Source: Branchiostoma floridae (Eukaryota > Chordata > Leptocardii > Amphioxiformes > Branchiostomatidae). From it: 64,000 bases of DNA. Below the pieces are notes generated by a model. That model worked only from the letters and a program-made list of their open reading frames with translations, was not told the DNA's origin and searched no databases. The translations under genes were made by a program, and so were the position numbers. The first letter of the stretch is position 1; each line of letters opens with the position of its first letter. This document shows, one piece after another, positions 36,301-51,300 of this stretch. The stretch lies in contig NC_049982.1 in the NCBI RefSeq assembly GCF_000003815.2, positions 551,815 through 615,814 on the forward strand. Reading direction: 5' to 3'.

Positions 36301-39300
36301 CTCTCCTAGCCAGAGCTGGAGCTACTGGTACTGATCACACCCAACACAGAAACAACAACACAGCACAAACAGGAAACACATCAAACTCAAAACATTTCCC
36401 TAAATGTCATAATAAGATTCAACTTCAAAGAAACTATTCTGAATTCTAAACTACCACACAAGATGATTCATTCACCACAATATTACAGTCAAACCTGTAC
36501 AATTGACTGGCCAGTGATATACAATCAAACCTGTAAAAGTGGCCAAATCTACATAAGGATGACCTGGCCATTGTGACTACTTCTTGATAGTCCCTTAGAT
36601 GAATATCCGATTTGAGTGAATCATTAAGAGCCCTGCCTTTAGTACCTTCCTCATGTGACCTGGTCCCTTGAGTGGCCCAATTGGACAGGTTTGACCGAGC
36701 ATCACTACTTTCTCTACAAACACTCAAAGAAAATATCTGAAAGTTTTTTTAAGCAGCATTCTCACAGTAACTTAAACAAGACTTCTTCTAAAACTAGTAT
36801 CTTTATTTATGTCAGAGTAACTTAAACAACACTTCTTCTAAAACTAGCATGTTTTCTTTAATTTACCTGAAGCTAACTCGTCCAACGACGCAGCTTTCCT
36901 CACGTCGCCGTCAACCTTCGCCATAAAAATGCTGTCGGTTGGCAGCATGTACTTCGTTCTCTTCGCTATCTGCTTTCCCGCTTTCTTCGCTCCCTTTCCA
37001 AGGGTCTTGCTCAGGGCTCTGTTAAAATGGAACAATTTCATTACTAACACAGACAATGTAAAGGAGATATGTAAATTACCCTCACCAGATTGCAGTATGA
37101 CTGACAGTGATACTTTTATTGTTAGTAATCGAGCAAAGGAAAAATGGTGAAGATGTTATAGATAAGTTAAGCATCCCTACAGGGCTGACTCCTGCTTGAA
37201 ATTTCCCCCCGTTCCACTCATTGTTTCTGGAGCCTACTTTGTTGTTGAATCTATCATCTTAAACTTACAAAAATACATTTTTTCATCAGTTTTATGTAAT
37301 AAAGTTGAGATTTTTTTGATGGAAGGAGTAAAATTTTTCTCTGTCCTGATCAAAAAGCGAATTTCTGTCCCGGACGGGTCCTGGAGTCAGCACTGTATCC
37401 TAATCATAAAAGAAAAATGGAGGATATTTTGCCACCAATGTTGCCCTTCATAAAGCACCCATTAAAAAGGAGAAGAATTTTCACTGTGGTTGTTAAAAAC
37501 ATGGAATAGATTAAAATCTACTTCAATTTGGCAGCATCTTTGAATTGCACCATTACTTAGTGTTAATTGCTAAAGCAAGTCAATGAACCTATGATATAGC
37601 CATGAATTTGAACAAAAAATTAATACGTTATTTTTGTCCAACTTAGTCGACAGAGCAGATTTTATTAGAGCCAATTTGCACAATTTCCTCACCTGCTTTG
37701 TTGTGCAATCCTTGTTGTATTGTAAAAAAAAAATTAGGAGTGTAAAAAAAAAATGTTTATCATTCAACACTTTGTAATAATAGTCAGAAAAAAGGGATTT
37801 CAATTACAGAGCCAACAGACATAGATTTACTATAGGAAAATTGAATTAGGTTGGAGAATCAAACAATGAAATCTGCAACTTGTATATTACATCTTGTCTT
37901 TTGATATAAAGGGACCATCTTTCAAAGTTAACTTTGGGGGTTCCATAATTTGGTCTGTTGAAATCTTTCAATTCTAATTTTTTTTTCCGTACAAGAACTT
38001 TAGTATGTATGTCCTTGTTAAGTGGAAGGCATTATAATAATTAACACATATTCAGCACCAAGGACAGAGAAGGGCCAATAGTGTAAGAAATGCAAGCACA
38101 AAATCCTTGGTCTACAGAAATATTTCTTTCAACATCACATTTTACTGACAGTCATATCAATCAGCCGCGGGCATCAGGGGAGATGCATTTTTATGACAGT
38201 CATACTATGTTTGTTTTTTCAATCCTCTCACTTTGCAAAATATCTTTATTTGCGAAGGGATGGGGCAGCAAAAAGAACATTAAGAATTGCAGCTAATGAT
38301 TAGCAACACTTCCTAAACTATTTTGTTGCGCTATTGCCACTGTTACACCCATCCAGCCACCTGCTATTGTTTGTTTGTTTGTTTGTTTGTTTGTTATGCA
38401 TTTTCCTACCTCCAATCTTTAGTGCCATACATGGATCGCCTGCCAGGCATCGCATCAATTCCTCTGGAATTGTCATGCAATATTCCATGTTATAAGACCC
38501 ACAAACAAAATGTATTAAAAAACATAATTATCCAACCACAGTCAGTTTGAAACAAAAGGACACAACCTTATTTCTTCCACCCACATAGCTGCCCTATATC
38601 CACATGGAAGCCACCAGACATTAAATAAACAAGACTGTATCATTTTTACACCAGTATGTTGGATAAGTACCGACTATTTTGACTGATCTTACAAGAAAGG
38701 CCTGCAAACGAGGGCTCTAACCAGCTTGAAATCTATTTCCAACATCTTAATTCTTAATATCTATATAATAGAAAGAATAATTTTTCCTTCCTTGTCTACA
38801 AATTTATCAAAATTTGGACATTTGCACAATTCGCCCGACAATTTTTATCTGTCGACTTTGATAGAATTTTCGCATCAGCGGATCATACGCAGCAAAATTC
38901 CATCAATTGACAGAGTGACGGGTGCTGGTTAGAGCCTTGCTGCATTCAAATGAAAGTCCCTTGCTACCTTCCCTACAGCTGCCACCTAAAACAGGGATGC
39001 CATTAGGTTCTTAACTGGTACTTGGGAAAATTTGTCCATCTAAAAAATTAAAAAAAAAATTTCATGGCCAAAAGTGAAGGCATTCAAATTTTAATAAATT
39101 TTCAAGTGTAATTTGTACCTAAAATATCAAATCTTATCTTATTTTATTCAAACAGAGCAAAAAATCAGAAGTTTTGAAACTGATGGCATCCCTGCTTTTG
39201 CTCTACAACTCCCAAGGTCGATTCAGGTCAAGGTCAATGGAATCTGACCTTTCCGAACTTGCCCGTGGCATGGGAGAGCCGGCGGTAGCGCCTGTGTAGT

Positions 39301-42300
39301 CATCTTCATAAATAACTGCCCTGCTCAGAAAGAAACAATCCCCCCAAATGGGGTGATTCCCAGTAACATCCCTCTCCTTAAAGGGGAGTTACACTGAAAA
39401 TCACCCTAGTTCTGCAACTACCAAACTTGTGAAGAAGCGAGATGTGAATTTTCAGTGATCATTGCTGGCTGTAGGTTTGCACTTAAACACTTACCTGCAC
39501 AATCCACACATAGCAAAGCATACAAAATAAATAAGTCAAAGAAAAACAAAGCACAAAGACGGTTGTAGTAAATCATAAAAAGTACAGAAACGTTATTTAC
39601 AAAGACAAGTGTACGCACAAGAACAATTTTCACATGAAATAAGTTAAAAGGTGGATTGTTCAAAATAATGACAACACATAATGCATTTAAATCAGTGTCT
39701 GTAAACAAAAATAAACTGTGCTAGACTTAACAAAAATCATTGAACTTGCTCTTGCGCTCTGTTGGCTTTATGCAGAGATGATTACAAACTTAAAATTTGA
39801 ATACATGACGACTTTCAACTAGGAGTAGATTAGATTATCTATGGCAATAGTATGAGATTGTATCCAATTCACTTTGCTTATCATCATCATTTCATAACTA
39901 AATAGTTTTTGCAAGTACACAAAGTCTCTACCAAACAGATGAAACATCATGATTTCTTTTCAAAGGTTATAACGAAAAGTAGAAGACAGCCCCAGATGTG
40001 ACAGGGTTCTGACCTGGAGTTTTTCATAGAATAGGGGGCATCTTGACGTGGAATCCATGTCGTTAGTGGCACAGGCACGAGCATTGCATGGAAGGTCTGT
40101 GGGCATCCTTACCCTTAAAATTTCCATTTTTATGGCAAAATCTAATAAAATGCCAATATGCTGTGCTGGCCTGAAGCCTGATTTCTCTTTAACTTTTCTG
40201 ATCAACATTCGGAGGGAAACAATTTTGGTTGTGTCAAACTTGTGTCAAATGACTTGTGACTACCAAAGATGATGAATTACAATTACAAAGTAAGTACTCA
40301 CTTCAACGTTGCATTCTTCTCTTTGTGTTTCTGTATCATGGTGCGCGGGCCCACGTGGTGCCTGGACAGGGCGAACATCTCCTGTACGCTGACCGGGTAC
40401 CGCAGGCGGTTGATCAGCTTACGGAACGTCTCGATGTCTTCTGAGGTCACCTCCTCGTCAAACGCCAACTTCACCAACTGTGGAGGAACATGATTGGAAT
40501 TTAGGAAAATTCTTTTTACACAATCAGCAGGTACTTACATTGCTTACGTTTCGATGTCTCTCAGACACCTTTGCCACCCATGGTGGATCAATGAAGCGAT
40601 CTGGATAAGAAAGTCAACCCCAGTGATGAACCGGGCATGAACTTGCAAATAAACTTCAATAATTAACAGCACTGTAGACAGAACTAGATGTGCTTGATCC
40701 AATAAATAAAGAAACCATATAAGTGGTCCCTGATTCTAAAAGCGCAGAACCCATAAATTGCTGAAAAAGTAGGGCTTTTCGTCTAAAACTTCAATTATCA
40801 ACAGCACTGTAGACAGAACTAGATATACTGAATCCAACAAATGAAGAAACCATATAAGTGGTCTATGATTCTAAGGAGGAAGGGATTAGATATACTTAGA
40901 TAGGTACAGAAAAAATTTAGAATTATGACAATTTAGTAATCTTAACACTAGGTAGGATTTGTTGATAAAATTTGATGTAACTACTTTGTAATTTAATAAT
41001 TTTGAAGCATTACCATGGGGGGGGGGCAGCAAGGGAATTTAAAATCATAAAACTCGGTGATGTGGAACAGATTGAATGCTTGCCATCTACATAAGAGCAC
41101 ACCAGCCGACACTTAGCAGAGACAGGGGCCAATACCGCCTGCCAGGCATCTATGATTAGTCACTCGAGTCACGTGTCTCCAAGTCACGTGCTCAGAATAA
41201 TTGAATCATCACTCCTGACGAAGGTCAACGGATGGGCGACCGAAAATTCGAGGTGAGCAAACTTTGCATTGTATGACAGGGTTCGAAATAGACATACTTA
41301 ACTTGCAATTTGCACATAATTTTTGAGATTTGCATGTAAAAATTTTCTGAACTTGCAATCTTGCATGTTGAAAATACATGGCCTATAGTAAAAATACTGA
41401 GGCCACGATGCCTTTGTTTGTCTGCAGGGATCGTCACCGGTGGCCAGTAGGTGTTATAAACAATGAAATTCGGCTTTGCTGCAAACTAACATGCTGATTG
41501 TGTGGATATCTTTCCAAAATTTGCAGTTCTGTCTATATTTTCATGTGCCAATTTCAGTCCATCAACAGTGACAGAATGGGCAAAATTCTTATCCATCCAG
41601 AGCAGCAACATTCCACCAAAGTACAAAATGATGGATGGTGGCTAGAACATTGCAGTATAGACTAGTTGTATTTTGCATGTAAATATTCTAAATTGCACGT
41701 AAAATTTTTGCCAACTTGCAATTTTGCATGTAACAATAAAAAAAGTATTTCGATCCCTGTATGACAGTTGTACCTACTTGGAATGTACAGGCTCTGAGCT
41801 GCAGACCCTCGGACAGCCACTCGTTGATGTGGGACAGGTATTGCACGTTTATCTTCTTCTCTCGTGTCAGGGATGCCACCGGGAAGGACCTCACCACTAT
41901 CTGCTCCGATGCTACAAAACAGAAGCAACAGAAATTTACAACTAGTCCCTTATTTTTCGTTTTTGAAAAAAATAAATTTTGTCAAATTCAATTCATGAAG
42001 AGATATCAATGAACAGGGTTGGACATGTTTTCTAAAATCCACCTGTCCTATTAGGTAAATACATAACAAATTTACTTATCCGAACCTTTCATTTGCACGA
42101 AATCTAAAAGGAATATTTCTAACAGGGATATAGATTGTTTACCAACATAATTACAGAAAGCCTGCAAAAAAGAAAGAAAGAAAACTACAAGAGTGTTTTG
42201 GAGCCATTTCGAAGTTTTATTGGCCTCTTTGGTGGCAAAGATCTTACTTGCCAAATTGGGCAAGTACGGTATAACATGCACTTGCCCGATCAGCAATTTC

Positions 42301-45300
42301 ATTTGCTCGGGACAATCAGACTAGTGGACTTGTCCAACCCTGATGAAAAAGAATTTGGTGCAACATCCATAAAAAAAAAAGGACATTTTTGGAGTGAAAA
42401 AGTAGATACATGTAATAAACTAACCACTTTCCAGAGATACAACATAAAGAAATTACCTAGAGGATCGCAGGGTATCCCCTTGAAGATGGTCCTGTAAGTG
42501 GTGAGGAAGACAGCCCCCTCGGCTGGCAGCAGGGCGGGACCCCCCATGGACCCTCCCGTGCCCTCCTCGCGCCCGTCAGGGATCAGGTACGACCGCAGAC
42601 CCTCCATCACGATGTCCTCACCGGGGAGCAGCTCCGGTCTCAGGATCTTTGGCTGCAGGATAAAAAAAATTTTAAATTGTGTCAAATGTGATGATGATCA
42701 TGAAATCATATGTTTTGGGGTTAAAGGATCTGCCTGCTCTTGAAATAAAGAATTTTTGGCTGCATGAGAAAAAAATTTGTGATAACCAAGCAATTGTATG
42801 TTTTCAAGTTTAAAAAATTCTTCATGCTTCTTATGTTATGGCCCGGACCCTTGGCTGCATGTGGAATACAAATCTTAACTTTGTCTTTGATTGTAACTTT
42901 CCTTACACTACTGGTCATTTAAAAATTGGAAAGATGTAAAAACGTAGGACTTAAGGGACAGCTTTTAAATACAGAATATCTCATCAGTTCATCACTACAG
43001 TTTCCAGACCTACCTTCTGTATGGGCGGAAGCCTCTTACTCTCTCGGCAGACCTGTTCCATGGAGTCTACATGCATTGCTGTAACACCTGGGGGTGGAAG
43101 AAGAAATATCTGTTGGTCTTGTCTCTCGTGCATTGTCACATCAAATGAAGTAAATGTCTTGTAAAAGTGATTGTACTGCAAACTGGAAGAATTCATTGTT
43201 TTGTATACCATACTCTGCGATTGTCATTGTCATTGATCTTCCAGACCACTTAGATTTCATAATAAAGACAACTTTTTTTTGCCAAACTTTTTTTCACATT
43301 TGCATGCTCACTTTAAGTTTTGGGATTCCCAAAGGTTGTCATCCATATAATCAAATCAAAATGGCCTAACATGTAGAAACAAGAAACTTTCTTCTGTTCA
43401 CATTGGTATGAAAATTTCCTTTTCTTATTTCACTGTAATTATGCTTTCGAGTTACATTGGGATAAGCGTTGTACTACAATTTGATCTGCCTTTTTTCCGT
43501 TAGTAAGTTAACTTGCATTTTAATATTTGTTGGTTCTTGCTATTACGATATTACCATTTATTTCATTTGATATCGTTATTGGTTATTGTTACTTTGCATG
43601 TACGTACTAAGTTTTCCCCCTTGGATCTTTGAAAAATGTCAGTCAGGCTACATGTACCACTGTATAAATAAAAATAAACAAACGAACAATGAAACATGTC
43701 CCGTACCTGGTACCATTGCGTGTAGAGCCTTGATGTGATCTGGCGTCACCCCGCTCTCCGTGCACACCTTGTCCACAAACCTGGTGATGAACCGACACAC
43801 GCTTCCCGTCATGTCAGACTCTTCCTCTCCATACTGCGCACTCTCCGCATCAAAACTGTCACTGCCTCCAATACTGAAAAGCAAAGACAGCCATCCAAAC
43901 CTCAGTTCACTGTCAAAACTCAGACGTCAGACGGTTTCTAACCTTTGCTTTGGAGGATATATCATACAAACTATTTCCTTGTAACCAATCAGAGACTGTG
44001 ATTCCATTGTGTTTCTCATGTGTTTCCTGGTAATCAATCACTCCTAGGAGGAGAGCATATTGTATTCAGCAGGAAGCAGGCTGGCAGGTGCTAGGCTTGT
44101 GTTTCTGTGGGTGGAGTAGTTGGTCACGGCTATTACCAGGTCCTATGTTTTGACTTTGATTGGGTTTTGCATATGTTTTGACTTTCACTGGGTTTTTAAT
44201 GTATCTTCAATCATACATTGAAATTATAGCTTGGCGAGAATGAACTAAGAATTACACTGGACTTGTGGTAAATTAGAAACTTCCAACAAACAAGCTAGCT
44301 GGCCAATAACTACTTAACTAACTGATCAACTAACTAGTAAACTAACTGACCAATTCACTAGTAAACTTGTTGGTTAACTATTTAACTAACTAGCCAATAA
44401 CTAGTGAATAAACTGACCTGCTTGTGACGTTGCTATTGCTGCCGCTCTCCGGATCATTGCCCATATTGACACGTATGCCCTTGCTAGTGTCCAGAGGCAC
44501 CAGCATGAACACCATCCTGTTAGCGTAGTGGATGGCCTGGCTGTACACCGTGCTCTCTTCGTTATTCACCAGCTCTTGTTGATCGTCCTTCGACCGATGG
44601 GGCCATAATCTCAACTGTGGGATAACAACATACATGTATCAGTATACAGTACTAGTGTGAACTGTTAGCATAGTGAATGGCCTGGCTGTACACCGTGCTC
44701 TCTTCGTTATTCACAAGCTCTTGTTGGTCGTCCTTCGACCAAAGGGGCCATAATCTCAACTGCAGGATAACAACATATGTTATTACATGTATTAGTATCT
44801 GTTACTGTAGTACTGCACACATGACAGTACTTCATTAACCTGTGAAACTGCTCTTTGGGCTAACACAGCAGGTCCTGTTCGTCGTCCTTCAACCGATGGG
44901 CCCATAATCTCAACAATTTTCTGTATCTGTTGCAGTATTTATCGAGGTAACTGATGCTTAATGTGCAACATTGGCTTTTCAACACTGGCCACCTTTGTGT
45001 ATAAAGCGCATAAACTACAGGTCCTGGAGTACATTTTACAGTATTTTCTTATCATAAAGGTCAATTTATGAAAAAATACATCTTTAACACATCAGCATAA
45101 TTATTGCTTTTCCTTTTTGCTTACCTGTTCTGCTGCGATATCAAGAGCTGACTTCTCCAACGACCTGTTGACCTCTACCCTCCTTCTCATTCCGGGGCTG
45201 GATGGCACCTCTAGTTCATGGGTATCCTGTACACAGGAGGGATAACACTGGTAGTGTTAAAAAGTTATACTGGTATATACAGTGCTGTGGGATTGGACAG

Positions 45301-48300
45301 GCAGTTCTCTAGTTGTCTGCACCCAGAAGGCAAAGAACAGGGATGTATGGAGGAGACTTGTGCTAGAGGCAACCATGGTCCCCGACCCTCCTGATGAGGA
45401 TGGGACTAGGTGCGGAGAGGTATACACAGTATCTTATCATTCACTATGACAAAGACAATTGATAAAATACTGGGAGAATTCTACTATTATGCTAAGCTTG
45501 TTACTTTAGACAAGTACAATGAAAAGAAAACAGCTTGACATTCTATTGTACTGACTACAACCACTAGCAGCAAAAAGTGAGTTTGGGAGCTACAAAAGCA
45601 AGGAAGTCTTGATCTCATGGTCTAGAAGCAAAAACACTTACTACTGGCCAAACCACGCTTCACAGGAACTGGAAGCAATGTTCAACTTAAGGTTACAGTC
45701 CATACTGAGGAATGCGACGTCAATACCATAAAATCCTACCCAGAGACAGCCCTCAGAGAGTGCAAATCCTAAACAATAGAAAATTTATTCAATGTACAGG
45801 TTTTTAACCAAACTCTGCCCAGGTAGCCAATAGCTGATAACCATTCATGCTAATGTATCCCCACAATTACACGTACCTTGGCACTGCCGTTTCTGTCTGG
45901 CTGGTAGTACAGAAGGAAGCCATGCTTACCTTGGCACTGCCGTTTCTGTCCGGCTGGTGGTACAGTTCCTTGATGTGTTTTTGCACGTCTGTGTAGAAGG
46001 AAGCCTCCCAGAACTGGAGGTTGGCCCACACAGGATGGTCCTGCACCAGCGTGTACGCAAACTGCATCACTCCTGGGGCCAGTTTCTGGAGATTGACAAA
46101 AGTTTTGTTTCTGAATACATGTACTTTCTCTCACTTCATGACATAAATATAAGAGCATGGTACATGGAAACTGCATAAAATTTGTGAAAAATAGTTAAAT
46201 CATCAAGTGACAAATGACTGCATTAATACATGCATGACTCCGTTAGAAACCTGGGCACTATAAACGACTTTCCCCACTTCACTTAGGTGAAAAATAAGTA
46301 TGTAGCTTCGATTAGGGTCGTCCCGCGAATAGGGCATTAAATGAAGGTCCGTTTTTCAGGGACAGACACACCCTGGGCATGTAAAAACACCCGCCACACT
46401 TATCAAAAAGAGTAGGGGCACTTCCCAGTGTGAGTGGATCAAACCATTCAGGCTAAATGGGGTAGGGAATTTCCAAAGCAGCCTTAAATTTGGTATACCC
46501 TGTTTTGCCAAAGCTCAATATTTCCAACAGGAGAAGAGATGCTGCTACAGTGAGCTCTAGTTTGGTGCCCAGAAGTGGTCCATCGGTTTGCACTGAGCAA
46601 ATTCGTTAAGAAAAAGATAGCCCTTCTTTCTCACCCTGCAGAAGGCGCAGACCAGTGGCAGCAGCCCGGCCGCCACGCCGTGTTCATCCATACTGGAGCA
46701 GTCCTGCAGCGCGCAGTTGATGAGCCGCACCACCATGTCAAACTGATGGTTCTCCAAGACAACCCTGAAGATTAGAGAAACCAGGTAATAAGATATGTCA
46801 AATAGCAGTTATTCCAGCAAAAGTAAGAAACAACAGCCCCTGTCTCATCTCTAACACAACCCTGTAGAGAGGAAAGTGAGAGAATCTGGTAGTAAATATG
46901 ACAAAGAGCAATTACTCATCCAGGTAATAAGACACGCCAGGTAATAGTTGCTCATTGACCACCATGTCAAACTGATGGTTCTCTAACACAACCCTGTTCA
47001 GTGAAGAAGGTGAGAGACTCTGGTAGTAAATATGACAAAGAGCAATTACTCATCAAGGTAATAAGACATGCCAGGTAATAGTTGCTCATTGACCACCATG
47101 TCAAACTGATGGTTCTCTAACACAACCCTGTTCAGTGAGGAAGGTGAGAGAATCTGGTAGTAAATATGACAAACAGCAGGTGATAAGACACGCCAGGTAA
47201 AAGTTGCTCATTGACCACCATGTCAAACTGATGGTTCTCTAACACAACCCTGTGCATTGGTGCAGTTACTCAAGCAACTGGATATGATTTTGGAGACGGT
47301 CGGAGACATTTCAGATTGCGATTCCACTACCTCTCGTCTTTACAAAACCTCATGAGGCTTAGAAGAACAGCTCTGAGGGTTGGGCAGTAGTTTCAATTAC
47401 CAAGGCATAAATGATTGTTCATAACATATGCCAAAAATAGTTACTCAAGCAACTGGACATGGTTTGAAACGTCTGACCGTTTCAAAACCATATCCAGTTG
47501 CTTGAGTAACTATTTTTGGCATATCTTATTACCTGGATGTATAACCTACATCGACGTGACTGTTCATAACATTTTGTTCTGCTGAAAGACGATATGAATT
47601 GTTTATTGCATAGCAAAACAACCTGAATAGCAAAAGTTTGATATAAAAACAAGCAGAACACTGCTGTCATCCTTCAGGATATTTTGAACTGTTTGCAGTT
47701 TGGGCTGGTCCATCCTCCTAACGCCCGGTCCCCAACGGCATTAGCCTATGGGCCCTTGCTATCTCATGCCCTATCAGTGGTTATTATGATTGTCACCACA
47801 AACCAGCTGTCAACCAATCAGAGAATAGGCTTTTCTTGGGCTTTTTGTTGTCGCAAGCTGTCTCGCAAAGGCCGCCGGGAAGCTATCAGCCAATCATGTT
47901 ACATATTACATAGCACCATCCTCCTATGCCCGATCCCCAATGGCTGACTGCCCATACAAGGGCAAGCTCAATAATATTTTTAAGTAGGGCAGTCCCTAAC
48001 TGGTCTGAGTGCACAAGATAGCAGAGGTAAACACAAGGAGTTTTGACACGAATGTGGTCCCTCTGCGTAGGAGAATGGCCTGGTCTCCCCTCGAAGCTCT
48101 CACCTGTTCTGCTGCATATGCAGGCTCAGCTCGTCACACAGCGCCAGCCGCGTCACTTTACTCTTCAGACCCCGTAAAACTGCCGGAAACGACTGCAATA
48201 AGACAAACATGTGTCATGAACAAGTTTAGAACTTTACTAACCTACCATACAAACTGTCTGCTGCCCAACCATGTCCTTTGTAGCATTAACTTAAAATGAA

Positions 48301-51300
48301 CTAATGGCTACTACAGGTAATACTTCTGTTCTTCTGTCCTTTCCATCCTAACAGACGATCAGTTCACATGGACTTGGCATTGTGCAACCAGACCGGCCCG
48401 ACTCCTGCACAGTCTGCCACAGGTTGAACACGTGAAGGCATTTGTTACTACTATTACTACAAGAAAGCTTATGAACAAAAGTACTACATAAAAAATATAT
48501 GTGATCATTTCTTCTTCTTCCTTTCATGCTAGGCCCTTAGCCCTAGACAGGTTTTCCTACATGTTGATGAAGGTTAGACAGTTTAAATAAGAAGGTTAGA
48601 AGGTTAAATTATCATTATATTTACTCAAGCAACTGAATATGACTTGGGAATTTCCAATATCATATCAAAATGCTCAAGATTTGGGAATTTCTTAAATCAT
48701 ATCCAAATGCTTTCAAAATTAGCATAGTTCTTATTCTTGCACAACAGAACAATTTTGCAAGGAACCCACCTTCTTTGCTTCTTGTATTTTGTTGTCAAAG
48801 ATGTAGTTGATGCAGTTTCTCATGACCTCTAACCTCCGAGCGCTGCTGTTCAGGCCGGAGAACTTGTCTCTTCTGTTCTCTCCGCATGGCACGATCCTGG
48901 AGTAGGAAAATTTAAACTTGTACATTCATTTTAGTTCAAGATAACAAACTGTTTTTTTTTTCAACGACTTATTTTGTGTATTATGACTCCACGTAAGAAG
49001 TAGATGCGTAATAAAGTAATAATGCTCTGGGCCCATTTTATACAACATAGTTTAGCTTGTGTGTAATATTCCATCAAGCCACCAGGATGAAAATTGGTGT
49101 GGACTAACTAGGGCTTTCAATGATTACCACTGTTATATAGACAGATTTGAGCTTTCGTGAATAAACATAGATTCAAGCGCTTGTTAGGGTAATAAGCTAC
49201 GTAGCAGTGGAGAATAGACTGCAAATTATTTTTCCTGTAGAGTGGAATTTGTTTTCACCAAGTTCAGTAGTGGCATCATCATTAGCTAAGCTATAAAGAG
49301 CACTTGCAGCTAGACGTGCAAAGGATAGCTGTGACAGACAGTTCAGGGTAATACGAGGGGCGTTCAATAAGTAATAACTCTGACCCACTTCCAGTTGTCT
49401 GATCTAGATGAAAGTTTGCATGTGTAATGATTCATATCTCTATAGTTTATGTTGCAAAATAGAGCTCTGAACTAATTGTGGTTTCTGATTTACTGGTGTT
49501 TGAACTGAGTTAGGTGTGAAATAGACCAGGTGTGAAATGGAGCCAGTTGAGTGTCACGCACTGATCCGGTTTTTGTATTTGAAACGACACACACCAAATG
49601 AGATTTTTGATGAAATGAAAGAAACTTATGGTGATGATGCCCCATCATATGACCTTGTAAAACGCTGGCATCCTGAATTCAAACATGGCCGGAAGTCTGT
49701 GAAAACAGCTCCCAGACCTTGTCGTTCCTCTTCTGCCATTGATGAGACATCTGTTGGAGGACCAACCTGGGGTGTCCTACAAAAACGGTGTCCAGAGCTG
49801 CATCAAACGATGGGAGAAATGCATAACTCTGGGTGGTTCCTATGAAGAGAAAGACTAATAACTGTGCCAAGTTTCATTAATCTCCTGCTATGGGAAATGA
49901 GTCAGAGTTATCACTTATTGAACGCCCCTCGTAGCTGCAGCCACGCTGTGTGTCTGCAAATCTGGTGTGATAAGCCAAAAGGACGTTACAAGAGCTACAT
50001 TCATTTAATGATTCAGAAACTTAAAAGAACTCTGACCCAAACAACCACCCTACCTTGGCTGCTGTACTCTAAGCGATGTCATCTTGGGCGCTGTGAGTGC
50101 TCTCTTGGCCTGGGCATCCTCGATGACCTGCTGCACCAGAAACTCGCTCAGAACGGGGAACTGGGGCTGGGGTAGCCGCGAGTGGGCCGCCTCCGTCGCT
50201 TTGGGGATCTTCTCCACGTACGGCTGGGGACTCGGATTTTCCTGTTGAGGGAAAAAGCAATGTTTTTTTGTCAGTGGAAAAAATATACACAAAAATTAGT
50301 GCAGCATTTGGAAGACCTGTGGTACCGGTGATACTAAGGTCACAATTCAAAGCTGAGTAATTGCTGGGCTGTTTACAGGAACGAAAAATAAAATTTTTCT
50401 TAAACAAAAAACATTATCAATGAGAATTTAGTTCAAGCATTGTGCATTTTCGTGTCTTTAATCTCATACTTTTTGTTCCAGTGAACAGCCAAGCCGGGCA
50501 TTGGTTTGGAATGGTGACTCTAGAGTTTATAGGGATAAGATGTATAAAGCTTGTTATGTGACATGCAAGATAATGAAGGCCTCCAATATGCATAGTAGTG
50601 ACCATAAAAATTGACGATGAAAAATTTAGTTTTATGCGATGATGAAAATTGGCAATGAAAGGTTTTCTGTCAGTGATATTCTTACACTTTTAGTTGTGAA
50701 GGGATAAAATCATTTCTGACCAAAGACCAACAGCCTGCCTCCCTGTTATTTAACTATAAGCAATGTTAGCAGGAAGTTAACATGGACAGAAGCATCACAC
50801 ACACAGGGGGTTACACTATGACTATAATTGCAATTTGACTCTTCAGCAGCTCAGTAATTGATACCACTTTATTGCAAGAACAAGACAACAGCAGAAATAA
50901 GCATTTTAACATTCTCAAATTTTCAAAGATAGTATGAAAAAGAATTGGATGGCAAGCGGCGTTCATTATTTGCAATCTCCTTTCCGATTGTGTCCCTTTT
51001 GAACAGATATTAGGAAGAGTTGACTGAGTAGAATTGGTGAATATAGCAGAACTAAATAGTTTGATGGGCTGTTTAGGTTCACGGTAAATTCAGACAAAAC
51101 TTTGCTGCAAGTTTCATTATTGGTGTCAAGTCAGCAGAACACATTTTGTCAGAGTTGGGATTGCAGTATTGCACTAAACTTTGAAAGAAAACCTCAGCAC
51201 AAAACATCTAATTGCACAAGCCAAATTTCTGCAGGTGTTAGTATCAGTCAAACCTGTACCAGTGGCCGCCTCTACATAATACCTACCTGGCTAATGTGAC

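Larger units (their letters stand above)
49185..49980 (+). mobile_element. Non-LTR retrotransposon tail interrupted by a mariner
   Basis: TAGAGTGGAATTTGTTTTCA (WNLFSPSS) and the following tail match the remnant at 25850-26140. It is split by the mariner at 49354-49931 and resumes at GCTGCAGCCACGCTGTGTG. Confidence 0.6.
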
